From Pseudomonas sp. 7SR1 (GTDB lineage: Bacteria; Pseudomonadota; Gammaproteobacteria; Pseudomonadales; Pseudomonadaceae), in NCBI RefSeq assembly GCF_900156465.1, contig NZ_LT707064.1:3008501-3072500 (forward strand): a stretch of DNA of 64,000 bases. The letters are read 5' to 3'. Position numbers and translations under genes: made by a program. How positions within the stretch are numbered: position 1 is the first letter of the stretch; the number at the start of each line of letters is the position of its first letter. Below are positions 50,685 through 59,009 of this stretch, one piece after another. Under the pieces are notes generated by a model that did no database searches, was not told where the DNA came from, and saw nothing but the letters and a program-made list of their open reading frames with translations.

Positions 50685-50775
50685 GGAGAGCTGGCCGAGT
50701 GGCCGAAGGCGCTCCCCTGCTAAGGGAGTACACCTCAAAAGGGTGTCGGGGGTTCGAATCCCCCGTTCTCCGCCA
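50685..50775 (+). tRNA. tRNA-Ser (GCT)
   Basis: 91 nt with CCA encoded. Acceptor GGAGAGC/GTTCTCC, anticodon GCT at 50719-50721, long variable arm as in serine tRNAs, T-loop TTCGAATC. 63 bp after rsmA. Confidence 0.95.
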
Positions 50776-50882
50776 TTATTCATGTAGTGCGTTGTAATCT
50801 GGCTTGATCGGTAAGTGCTTGAAATTACTGGAAAAAGCGCTTTACAAAAAGATTCGACGACCTATAATGCGCGGCAACAAAT

Positions 50883-50959
50883 GCACTCGTAGCTCAGCTG
50901 GATAGAGTACTCGGCTACGAACCGAGCGGTCACAGGTTCGAATCCTGTCGAGTGCACCA
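50883..50959 (+). tRNA. tRNA-Arg (ACG), copy 1
   Basis: 77 nt with CCA. Acceptor GCACTCG/CGAGTGC, anticodon ACG in the loop CTACGAA, T-arm CACAGGTTCGAATCCTGT. Confidence 0.95.
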
Positions 50960-51031
50960 TTTAAGAGTCGTTTGCAGCAATGCAAATAACTTAGCTGTAA
51001 CCAGTTGTGATCTGGTATAAAACCACAACTT

Positions 51032-51108
51032 GCACTCGTAGCTCAGCTGGATAGAGTACTCGGCTACGAACCGAGCGGTCACAGGTTCGAATCCTGTCGA
51101 GTGCACCA
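51032..51108 (+). tRNA. tRNA-Arg (ACG), copy 2
   Basis: Identical in all 77 positions to the copy at 50883, repeated after 149 bp; a terminator follows at 51118. Confidence 0.95.
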
Positions 51109-51117
51109 TACATCAAG

Positions 51118-51143
51118 AAGCCCGCGTTTAACGCGGGCTTTTT
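51118..51143 (+). terminator. Terminator of the tRNA run
   Basis: Stem AAGCCCGCG-TTTA-CGCGGGCTT followed by T-run, 9 bp after the last tRNA; also suits the convergent gene at 51149. Confidence 0.88.
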
Positions 51144-51148
51144 GTTGC

Positions 51149-51631
51149 CTACGATTTACCCTTCACACAGCCTTTCTCGTCAAACACGATCTCTGCACCA
51201 CGGCCGTTCTTCACTTTGTAGGTGTAGCGGGTGGTGGAATTACGAATCTTGATCGAATCCGGTTTGCCGAGAGCGCTTTCTACGTCCTGCTGGCTCATTC
51301 CGGCGACGATTCGCTTGTTCATGATCGCTTCCCGGCGTTGCCTGGCGCTGATCACATTGGCGCAACTGTCTTCGAACTGACCGACAATTGTCGGTTCCTG
51401 GCGCCTGGTCTTGGGGAGGGGGAGGGAGCGGTGTTCGGTTTCGGGCAGCAGTGGTTCGCTCGTACCCGGGGTGAATGAGTGGATCTGCTGCAGCGACAGG
51501 CTCTCTTGCGGTTTGCAGCTCAAGGTGGTGAAGGTGATGTGGCCGGCGGCGTCTTCGCAGCGATGCACAGTCTGTCCGCTGGCGCACAAGGGCAGGCAGA
51601 AAAGTAAAAAAAGATAACGACAAATGGGCAT
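51149..51631 (-). CDS. Exported protein with DUF4124-like and SmpA-like parts
   Basis: 160 residues: signal peptide (cut near ASG), a DUF4124-like start of the mature protein (VHRCEDAAGHITFTTLSC), a polar linker, and a C-terminal part with MSQQDVESALGKPDSIKIRNSTTRYTYKVKNGRGAEIVFDEKGCV, similar in form to the BamE/SmpA fold. ATG 51631 follows AAGGAAG. No lipobox. Probably periplasmic; function unknown. Confidence 0.7.
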   Translation of the reverse strand: MPICRYLFLLFCLPLCASGQTVHRCEDAAGHITFTTLSCKPQESLSLQQIHSFTPGTSEPLLPETEHRSLPLPKTRRQEPTIVGQFEDSCANVISARQRREAIMNKRIVAGMSQQDVESALGKPDSIKIRNSTTRYTYKVKNGRGAEIVFDEKGCVKGKS

Positions 51632-51951
51632 CCGGACGTCTTCCTTGACGGTGAAAAGGCAAGGGTAGTCGCTCCATTTTTGCCCGGGCGCGTGTTTTCT
51701 TTTCAGGATGCGTCGTCATATGCCTACAGGTTCAGCCTGCGTTCAGGTTTGTCTCGCAAGCGCTTGTTCTTGCCATGATTTTTTAACGCTTCAAAACGCC
51801 AAGCGGTGTATGATTGCGCCCGTCAGCCCCGCCGGGGCTTTGGAACATATCCATGGACTTACCCAGTAGTTACTCAATATCGCGTTTTACCAATCATGAA
51901 TTGACCGATTGATCCTTCCGGCGTGCCCACTGCTGGGAGTGGAGTTCGCCT

Positions 51952-53394
51952 ATGACCGAAGTAGAAGTAAAGAAAACACAGGAAAGCCTCCAGGACCGTC
52001 TTGCTCAAGTCGTTGAGCTGCTGCATCGCCAGCGGGTCGTGGAAGACCTGACGCACCGCCAGGAAGGTCCTCATCACGACCGGGTCGAGAACCTGGTCCA
52101 CCGGCAGAACCTCGTCGAGTTGCAGCGCAAGCTCGATGACCTGCACTCCGCCGACGTCGCCTATATCCTCGAAGCCTTGCCGCTGGAAGAGCGTCTGACG
52201 GTCTGGCAACTGGTCCAGGCTGATCGCGATGGCGACATCCTGTTGGAAGTGTCCGACTCGGTTCGTGAAACCCTGATCGCCGACATGGATGATCATGAGT
52301 TGCTGGCGGCGGCCAAGGAGATGGACGCCGACGAACTCGCCGACCTTGCACCCGAACTGCCGCGGGACGTTGTCCACGAGCTGATGGAGTCTCTTGACGC
52401 CCAGCAACGTGAGCGCGTGCGTTCGGCGTTGTCCTACGATGAGGAGCAGGTCGGTGCACTGATGGACTTCGAGATGGTGACGATCCGCGAGGACGTCAGC
52501 CTTGAAGTGGTGTTGCGTTACCTGCGTCGTCTCAAGGAGTTGCCGGGGCATACCGACAAGCTGTTTGTCGTCGATTATGACGGTGTGCTCAAGGGCGTGC
52601 TGCCAATCAAGCGGTTGCTGGTCAATGATCCGGAAAAACAGGTGGCCGAGGTCATGGCCAGCGATCCGGTGAGTTTCCAGCCGGACGAAGACGCTTACGA
52701 TGCAGCCCAGGCGTTCGAGCGTTATGACTTGATTTCCGCGCCGGTGGTCGACAAGAACGGCAAACTGATCGGCCGTCTGACCATCGATGAAATGGTCGAC
52801 CTGATTCGTGAAGAGAGCGAAAACGAAGTCCTCAGCATGGCCGGTCTGCGGGAAGAGGAAGACATCTTCGCCTCGGTCTGGAAATCCCTGCGCAACCGTT
52901 GGGCCTGGCTGGCAATCAACCTGATCACGGCTTTTGTCGCGTCTCGGGTCATCGGTTTGTTCGAGGGTTCCATCGAGAAGCTGGTGGCACTTGCGGCCTT
53001 GATGCCTATTGTCGCCGGTATCGGCGGCAACTCCGGCAACCAGACCATTACCATGATCGTCCGTGCCATGGCCCTGGACCAGGTCAGCACGGGTAATACG
53101 TCGCGCCTGATGCGCAAGGAACTGGCTGTGGCCCTCATCAACGGCGTGCTTTGGGGCGGAGTGATCGGCGTGGTGGCGTATCTGCTTTATGGCAGCTGGT
53201 CGCTGGGCGTCGTGATGACGGCCGCGATGACGCTCAACCTGCTGCTGGCAGCCTTGATGGGGGTATTGATCCCCATGACCCTGGCCCGGCTGGGGCGCGA
53301 CCCGGCGATGGGGGCCAGTGTCATGATCACCGCCATGACCGACAGTGGTGGGTTCTTCATATTCCTGGGGTTGGCGACGATCTTCCTGCTCTGA
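51952..53394 (+). CDS. mgtE: Magnesium transporter MgtE
   Basis: 480 residues: MgtE N domain (HSADVAYILEALPLEERLTVWQLV), two CBS domains (about 145-270), and five C-terminal membrane helices with the pore motif (GIGGNSGNQTITMIVRAMAL). Dimeric Mg channel closed when cytoplasmic Mg is high. GGAGTGGAG lies upstream of the ATG. Confidence 0.93.
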   Translation: MTEVEVKKTQESLQDRLAQVVELLHRQRVVEDLTHRQEGPHHDRVENLVHRQNLVELQRKLDDLHSADVAYILEALPLEERLTVWQLVQADRDGDILLEVSDSVRETLIADMDDHELLAAAKEMDADELADLAPELPRDVVHELMESLDAQQRERVRSALSYDEEQVGALMDFEMVTIREDVSLEVVLRYLRRLKELPGHTDKLFVVDYDGVLKGVLPIKRLLVNDPEKQVAEVMASDPVSFQPDEDAYDAAQAFERYDLISAPVVDKNGKLIGRLTIDEMVDLIREESENEVLSMAGLREEEDIFASVWKSLRNRWAWLAINLITAFVASRVIGLFEGSIEKLVALAALMPIVAGIGGNSGNQTITMIVRAMALDQVSTGNTSRLMRKELAVALINGVLWGGVIGVVAYLLYGSWSLGVVMTAAMTLNLLLAALMGVLIPMTLARLGRDPAMGASVMITAMTDSGGFFIFLGLATIFLL

Positions 53395-53402
53395 CCCGTT
53401 TC

Positions 53403-53441
53403 ATGGCGAGGGAGCGTGCTCCCGTCACGGCGCAGCCGCCC
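53403..53441. repeat. REP-like variant
   Basis: GGCGAGGGAGCGTGCTCCC followed by GGCGCAGCCGCC, directly after mgtE. Confidence 0.5.
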
Positions 53442-53534
53442 TCGCTTCCCGCCTTTGAATACATTGCAGTCATACGATCGTCTCGCAGGCTTCCCTGCTG
53501 AGCGAGCCGATTGCTCCTTGCCATAAAAAAAGGC

Positions 53535-53561
53535 AAAAAAAAGCCAGCGCAAGGCTGGCTT
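53535..53561 (-). terminator. Rho-independent terminator of amrZ
   Basis: Minus-strand stem AAGCCAGC/GCTGGCTT followed by eight T, 15 bp after the amrZ stop. Confidence 0.88.
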
Positions 53562-53575
53562 GGGTGCTGCTGCGA

Positions 53576-53902
53576 TCAGGACGCGTCTGCGGCCATTTCT
53601 GCATCATGGGCAATCAGCGAAACGAGAGCGTTCTGCTGGCGATGAGAGAGTTGTCGGAAGCGCTGAAGCAGCTCGCGTTCATGCAAGGACAGCTCTGGGC
53701 TGTCCAGGCGCATGCTCAGTTCTTCACCCAATGCGCCTTCCTGGATAAGGCTTTGCTCAAGGCGCGCGATGATTTCAGAGTTCATGCTGCGATGATGATT
53801 GCGAGCCACCTCGGCAATGCGTTCACGCATTCCGTCGGGCAAGCGTACGACGAACTTGTCAGCCGTACGGCTGGAATAAATTGCCTGTTTCAATGGGCGC
53901 AT
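53576..53902 (-). CDS. amrZ: Ribbon-helix-helix regulator AmrZ (AlgZ)
   Basis: 108 residues. It nearly matches P. aeruginosa Amr[53 protein letters not shown] (Arc-type domain) and [33 protein letters not shown]. AmrZ controls alginate, flagella, pili and c-di-GMP genes. A perfect palindrome TAACCGGTTA lies just before the start (53908-53917). Confidence 0.94.
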   Translation of the reverse strand: MRPLKQAIYSSRTADKFVVRLPDGMRERIAEVARNHHRSMNSEIIARLEQSLIQEGALGEELSMRLDSPELSLHERELLQRFRQLSHRQQNALVSLIAHDAEMAADAS

Positions 53903-53917
53903 ATATTTAACCGGTTA

Positions 53918-54431
53918 GTTCAGGGGAGCGGTTCTCGGGATTGGCCGCAGGATGTCGATAGGACAAGCGCTGTTGCCAAATGTTCAACCTGAATTGTTAA
54001 GAGGCCCGCATCATGCCTCAAAATGGCCAGATCATTGGCGCCAATTCTGTGACAAATTCTGATCCGGGTAAAGGCGTTATGCCAGCACCCTTCATCAAAA
54101 AATGCGGACTGGTTTGAAAATCCAACAGGTCCGCATGGTGTGACCACCGCATCGTGTCGATGTGCCATACCGTCCGGCGGATAACCGAAACGGGGGCACA
54201 AGCCGATGCTGTCCTTGTAGGGTATAGGATAGTGGCAATTGGCCGATTTACTAGCGGAGGGGCGCATGCGATGGATGAGCGGTGTCCCGTTACCCCGTGA
54301 CACCCCGCGACAGATCGGGGGAGCGGCAGTATTTGCCTACACTTAAAAAACTACTCACGACATGACAAACGCAAGGCTGCCCGTTAACATGCACGCCGTC
54401 CATCGCACCGCATTTCTAGTGGTCGACCTGT
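53918..54431. other. Gene-free region between amrZ and tRNA-Arg
   Basis: About 510 bp without a convincing protein gene. It holds the amrZ promoter and an orphan minus-strand terminator at 54100-54135. Confidence 0.5.
54097..54135 (-). terminator. Orphan Rho-independent terminator
   Basis: Minus-strand stem TGCGGACCTGTTGG/CAAACCAGTCCGCA (one bulge) followed by TTTTTTG. No annotated gene ends here on this strand, so an unannotated transcript, perhaps a small RNA starting between 54140 and 54430, is implied. Confidence 0.55.
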
Positions 54432-54508
54432 GTCTCAGTAGCTCAATTGGATAGAGCATCCCCCTCCTAAGGGGAAGGTTGGCAGTTCGAACCTGCCCTG
54501 GGACACCA
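54432..54508 (+). tRNA. tRNA-Arg (CCT)
   Basis: 77 nt with CCA. Acceptor GTCTCAG/CTGGGAC, anticodon CCT at 54466-54468 in loop CTCCTAA, T-arm GGCAGTTCGAACCTGCC. A usual attachment site for integrative elements. Confidence 0.95.
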
Positions 54509-55071
54509 TTCATATCAGTGGGGCGGGTATCGACGATCTCCCCCACCAGCGCACTGCTCCCTCCTTGTATCTCCCGGATCGATTGGCCTGAGCCGCCGCC
54601 TTGCGGCCCATGCTGTGGATCCATGCCCAACATGCCTATTTTTCGACCCTGTATAAAACGCACTCAGCTGTCGCGAAACCTCCTTGTGGCAATCTGAATG
54701 CTACGGCGGTTTGGCGAGCGAAGCGGGTTTCTGGGCGAATTTATTGGGCTGTCGTGGCTGAACGTGCTTCGTGTCGGTTGCCGAAGGGAGAAAGCCTGCC
54801 ATCATCCTTTTTGTGTAGCCGATCCCCTGTGCTCGGTTTCTCCCACACGTTGCCCTTAACGGAACGCCATCTGCTGCCGATAACCCGATGAGCCCGGTTG
54901 CCTCCAACGTTTCGGCTCGCAATGTGCGTCACGACACAGCCAGGCCAAGCGGTTGCTGAAATCTCTTGTACGTTGCTGGCTGGTGGCTATCATCTGCGCG
55001 CCTCGGGGCTGTGACACGGCGTTTCGTTGTTATGCCATTGGGTTATTTTCTTACTTGCCTGGACATCCTCG
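54509..55071. other. Gene-free region after tRNA-Arg, possible element remnant
   Basis: About 560 bp with no convincing gene. The frame 54640-54750 reads like a fragment (CGNLNATAVWRAKRVSG) that I recall, from memory only, as a recurrent conceptual translation in Pseudomonas intergenic DNA. No copy of the tRNA 3' end is seen nearby. Confidence 0.4.
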
Positions 55072-56679
55072 ATGCTGGCGTACCACCAAAAAAGTTTTCT
55101 GATCGTCGATGATTTCTCGGATTTCCGCAGTTCCATCCGGTCGATGTTGCGTGAGCTGGGTGTCAAGGACGTGGACACCGCAGACACCGGTGAGGTCGCG
55201 CTGCGCATGTGCTCGCAGAAGCGCTATGACTTCATTCTGCAGGACTACCACCTCGGTGACGGCCGCAAGAACGGCCAGCAGGTGCTTGAAGACCTGATGG
55301 TCGAGAAGCTGATCAGCCATGAAAGTGTGTTCCTCATGGTGACCGCCGAGACCAGTCAGGCCATGGTGCTCAGTGCCCTGGAGCACGAGCCTGATGCGTA
55401 CCTGACCAAGCCGTTCAACCGCTCAGGCCTGGCCCAGCGGCTGGAGCGGCTGGAACAGCGCAAGACCTTGCTCAAGCCGATCCTCCAGGCCCTGGATCGT
55501 GGCAAGCCAATGGAAGTGCTCAATGCCTGTATCGCCCTGTGCAAGCAGGATCCGCGCTACGGGCCGTTGTGCCTGCGCTATCGGGCCGATGCGCTGCGTG
55601 ACCTGAACCAGAACGAAGCCCTGGAACGGCTGTACAACACCATCCTGGCGGATCGTCCGTTGCCGTGGGCCTATGCGGGCCTGGGCAAGTTGCTGTTCAA
55701 GCGCGGCCAGGTGGGGCAGGCCAAGGCGGTCTATGAAAAGGCCTTGAAAACCTTCCCGATGATGCCGGCCTTGTACGATGGCATGGCCGATGTGCTGATG
55801 GCCGAAGGCGACACGAAGCAGGCGCAGAGCGTATTGGAAGAGGCGGTTCGCCTGTCCCCGCTGGCGGTGCGTCGGCAGTCGCTGCTGGGCAAGCTGGCGA
55901 TGACCAACGAAGACTACGAGACCGCGTCCCGGGCTTACCGCCAGGCGGTCGGGCAGGGCGCGCAGTCACGCTTCAAGGACCCGGAAAGCAACCTTGGCCT
56001 GGCCCATGCGCTGATCAGCAAGGGCAGCGAGAAAGGCCTGGACACCCGCACCCGCCTGGAAATCAATACCACGCTGAGCGCAGTGGCCAAGGAAAACCTC
56101 AACGACCCAGGGCTGCAGGTGCGGGCGCGGCTGATGAAGGCCACCAGCCTGCTGCTCAACGACGCCGAAACCGCGGAAAAACTCACCGAACAGGCCTTGC
56201 AGCGCCTCGACGGCATGGAGCAGTTCATGAGTGCCGAAGCCGCGCTGCTGGTGGCCAAGCAGTTGCAGATGCTCGGCCAGACCAGTGCCGGCGAATCGAT
56301 GCTCAAGAACTGCGCGGAAATCTATGGCGATGACCCGGCGGTGATGCAAGGGATCGCCAAGCTCACCGATGATCCGAACATCCTCAATCAGGGCAATGCC
56401 GCCGCCGAGCTGAACCGCGAAGGCGTGCGCGTCTACAAGACTGGCGCGCTGCCCGAGGCCCGGGAGTTGTTCCGTCGGGCCCTGAAGATGCAACCGAAAA
56501 ACATCAGTATTGCCCTGAACATGGCGCAGTCCCTGCTGCATGGCACCGACACCAGTGTGGAATCGGAGCTGTTGGAGGAATGCCGCGCCTGCCTGAAACT
56601 GGTGGGCATGATGCCCGACACCGATGCGCGTTATGCGCGCTATCAGAAACTGCGAAGCAAGGCATTTGGCGATGAATGA
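55072..56679 (+). CDS. Response regulator with TPR output region
   Basis: 535 residues: receiver domain (FLIVDDFSDFRSSIRSMLRELG, acceptor Asp in FILQDYHLGDG, Lys in YLTKPFN), then about 400 residues of TPR repeats (e.g. PWAYAGLGKLLFKRGQVGQAKAVYEKALKTFP; ALNMAQ). No DNA-binding or enzyme domain, so output is by protein contact. ATG 55072 (MLAYHQKSFL). Its end overlaps the next gene by 8 bp. Confidence 0.82.
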   Translation: MLAYHQKSFLIVDDFSDFRSSIRSMLRELGVKDVDTADTGEVALRMCSQKRYDFILQDYHLGDGRKNGQQVLEDLMVEKLISHESVFLMVTAETSQAMVLSALEHEPDAYLTKPFNRSGLAQRLERLEQRKTLLKPILQALDRGKPMEVLNACIALCKQDPRYGPLCLRYRADALRDLNQNEALERLYNTILADRPLPWAYAGLGKLLFKRGQVGQAKAVYEKALKTFPMMPALYDGMADVLMAEGDTKQAQSVLEEAVRLSPLAVRRQSLLGKLAMTNEDYETASRAYRQAVGQGAQSRFKDPESNLGLAHALISKGSEKGLDTRTRLEINTTLSAVAKENLNDPGLQVRARLMKATSLLLNDAETAEKLTEQALQRLDGMEQFMSAEAALLVAKQLQMLGQTSAGESMLKNCAEIYGDDPAVMQGIAKLTDDPNILNQGNAAAELNREGVRVYKTGALPEARELFRRALKMQPKNISIALNMAQSLLHGTDTSVESELLEECRACLKLVGMMPDTDARYARYQKLRSKAFGDE

Positions 56680-57364
56680 CAGCGAACAGGCACTCGATTT
56701 TTCCACGGTGATCGCATCGACCGTGCACGACATGAAGAACTCCCTGACCCTGCTCATGCAGGCTCATACGCAATGGCTCGAGCGTCTGCCCGAGCCTGCC
56801 CGGCAAGCCTCGGAGCAGGGGGTGATGGAGTTCGAGTTCGCCCGCCTCAACGGCCTGCTGGTGCAATTGCTGGGGCTGTACAAGCTGGGCGTCAACCAGC
56901 TGCCACTGCACCCGGCCTACCATGAGCTGGACGATTTCATCGAGGCGCAGCTGGCCGGTCATCAGGACGTATTCCGCAGTCGCGGGATCATGGCCACCTA
57001 CGAAGTCGACCCGCTGAGCCCCCTGGGCTTTTTCGACCGCGAGCTGGTGGCCTCTGTGCTCGACAACTGCATCAACAATGCCATTCGTCACGCACGCCAG
57101 GCCTTGTTGATCAGCGTGAGCGACGAGGCCGGGCAACTGGTCCTGACCATCAACGACGATGGCGAGGGCTATCCGCCGGAGATGATCGAGCGCCAGGCCG
57201 ACTACGTGCAGGGCATCAACCACAGCAGTGGCAGCACCGGGCTGGGCCTGTATTTCGCCGCGCGGATCGCCGAGCTGCATCAGCGCGGCGGGGTCTGCGG
57301 ACGTACCGAGATCGGCAATGGCGGCGTGCTGGGTGGCGGGGTGTTCCGGCTCTATCTGCCCTGA
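56672..57364 (+). CDS. Short histidine-kinase-like protein
   Basis: 230 residues, no membrane segment or sensor domain. H-box-like VIASTVHDMKNSLTLLM with His, then HATPase motifs: N-box LDNCINNAIRHA, G1 INDDGEGYPPEM, G2 SGSTGLGLYFAARIAELH. It overlaps the response-regulator/TPR gene by 8 bp and should be its partner, a cytosolic kinase or phosphatase. Confidence 0.8.
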   Translation: MNDSEQALDFSTVIASTVHDMKNSLTLLMQAHTQWLERLPEPARQASEQGVMEFEFARLNGLLVQLLGLYKLGVNQLPLHPAYHELDDFIEAQLAGHQDVFRSRGIMATYEVDPLSPLGFFDRELVASVLDNCINNAIRHARQALLISVSDEAGQLVLTINDDGEGYPPEMIERQADYVQGINHSSGSTGLGLYFAARIAELHQRGGVCGRTEIGNGGVLGGGVFRLYLP

Positions 57365-57395
57365 ACAGGCCCCCTCCATAAATCCTCACAAATCC

Positions 57396-57487
57396 CCTGC
57401 GGGAGCGAGCTGGCTCGCCATAGCGGTGTATCAGCCAGCTCAATATGGGCTGGACCGACGCTATCGCGAGCCAGCTCGCTCCCACAG
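57396..57487. repeat. REPIN
   Basis: GGGAGCGAGCTGGCTCGCCAT and inverse ATCGCGAGCCAGCTCGCTCC about 43 bp apart; variant with GG in place of TT in the loop. Confidence 0.85.
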
Positions 57488-57596
57488 CCGTATCGCATGA
57501 GATTTTAATTGCCTCCGGCTGCTTGATATTCCGAACAGCCGAAGCCTATTTTGTACGGGTTGCCGTTCGCGGCTCGCACATAACAAGGATTGCGTC

Positions 57597-58940
57597 ATGA
57601 CGACCGATGGCCAGCGTTCACTCGCGCAGCGATTGACGGGCATTGATGAGATTGAGTGTGTCACACCGGATTTGAATGGCGTGCCGCGGGGCAAGGTGAT
57701 GACGGCCGCTGGGTTCCTCGAGGGACGGCGGTTGCAGATGGCCCGCGGGGTGCTGCTGCAGTGCATCATGGGCGGTTATCCGCCGGCGCGTTTCTATGGC
57801 AGCGACGATGGCGACCTGGCGCTGGTGGCCGATCCGCAACAGATTCATCGCCTGCCCTGGAGCCAGCCTCCTCGCGCCCTGGCGATCTGCGATGCCGATG
57901 AACTGACCGGCGAAAGCTCCCGACTCTCGACTCGCGGCCAGCTCAAGGCCGTGATCGCCCGGTATGCCGCCCATGGCCTGGCGCCGGTGGTGGCGACCGA
58001 GCTGGAGTTTTTCGTCTTCGCACCCAACCCGGACCCGGCCCGGCCGTTCCAGCCCCCGGTGGGCCTGGATGGGCGCCGCGAAGACGGCCATTCGGCCTTC
58101 AGCGTCAGTTCCAACAATGGCCTGCGACCCTTCTTCAATGAGGTGTACCAATGCATGGCGGCGTTAGGCCTGCCTCGAGACACCTTCATGCATGAAATGG
58201 GCGTGAGTCAGTTCGAGATCAATCTGCTCCATGGCGACGCGCTGCTGTTGGCCGACCAGACCTTCCTGTTCAAGCACCTGCTCAAGGAAGTAGCCCTCAA
58301 GCATGGCTTGACCGTGGTCTGCATGGCCAAGCCCCTGGCCCATACGCCGGGCAGTTCGATGCATATCCACCAGAGCGTCGTCGAGCTGGACAGTGGTCGC
58401 AACGTCTTCAGCGACGCGGCGGGCGAACCGACGGCCGCGTTCCGGCATTTCATTGGCGGACAACAGGCGGGCATGGCGGATTTCACGGCGCTGTTCGCAC
58501 CGAACGTCAATTCCTACCAGCGCCTGTGCCATCCGTTCGCCTCGCCGAACAATGCCTGCTGGTCCTATGACAACCGTTCGGCCGGACTGCGGATACCCGC
58601 CAGTTCCCCTGTGGCCCGGCGGGTCGAGAACCGCTTGCCCGGGGCCGATGCCAACCCTTACCTGGCGATTGCCGCCAGCCTGGCGGCGGGATTGCATGGT
58701 ATCGAAAACCGGCTGGAGCCAAGTGCCGCGATCCAGGGGGAATTCCAGGTGCCGGACAATCTCTCCCTGCCATGTACCTTGCATGCTGCCCTGGAGCGTC
58801 TGAAGCGTAGCCCCCTGGCGAAGGAACTGTTCGGAGTTGAGTTCATCGAAGGCTACATCGCTTCGAAAAACCTGGAACTGACCAGTTTCCTTGACGAAAT
58901 CACGCCTTGGGAACGGCGGGTCCTTGCGGCCCAGGCATAA
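57597..58940 (+). CDS. Glutamine-synthetase-family ligase (gamma-glutamylpolyamine synthetase-like)
   Basis: 447 residues, GS catalytic core: VATELEFFVF, FEINLLHGDALLLADQTFLFKHLLKEVA, MAKPLAHTPGSSMHIHQS, RLCHPFASPNNACWSYDNRSAGLRIP, ENRLPGADANPYLAIAASLAAGL. It lacks the adenylylation site of GlnA and matches PuuA/PauA enzymes that join glutamate to putrescine or other amines. The substrate is not certain; a single gene next to an MFS gene. Confidence 0.82.
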   Translation: MTTDGQRSLAQRLTGIDEIECVTPDLNGVPRGKVMTAAGFLEGRRLQMARGVLLQCIMGGYPPARFYGSDDGDLALVADPQQIHRLPWSQPPRALAICDADELTGESSRLSTRGQLKAVIARYAAHGLAPVVATELEFFVFAPNPDPARPFQPPVGLDGRREDGHSAFSVSSNNGLRPFFNEVYQCMAALGLPRDTFMHEMGVSQFEINLLHGDALLLADQTFLFKHLLKEVALKHGLTVVCMAKPLAHTPGSSMHIHQSVVELDSGRNVFSDAAGEPTAAFRHFIGGQQAGMADFTALFAPNVNSYQRLCHPFASPNNACWSYDNRSAGLRIPASSPVARRVENRLPGADANPYLAIAASLAAGLHGIENRLEPSAAIQGEFQVPDNLSLPCTLHAALERLKRSPLAKELFGVEFIEGYIASKNLELTSFLDEITPWERRVLAAQA

Positions 58941-59009
58941 CCAAACCCCCGCTTCGGGCTATCTTCAGCGATAGCCCTTACTCACCTCAAGGAGCCGCTC
59001 GGAACGCCG

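Noticed and set aside
51809..51951. Mg-sensing riboswitch before mgtE
   Set aside because: The short leader shows a single CCCCGCCGGGG stem and none of the M-box conserved blocks.
54601..54891. 96-codon frame after tRNA-Arg as a gene
   Set aside because: No ribosome site or domain; reads as a fragment, so noted only as a possible remnant.
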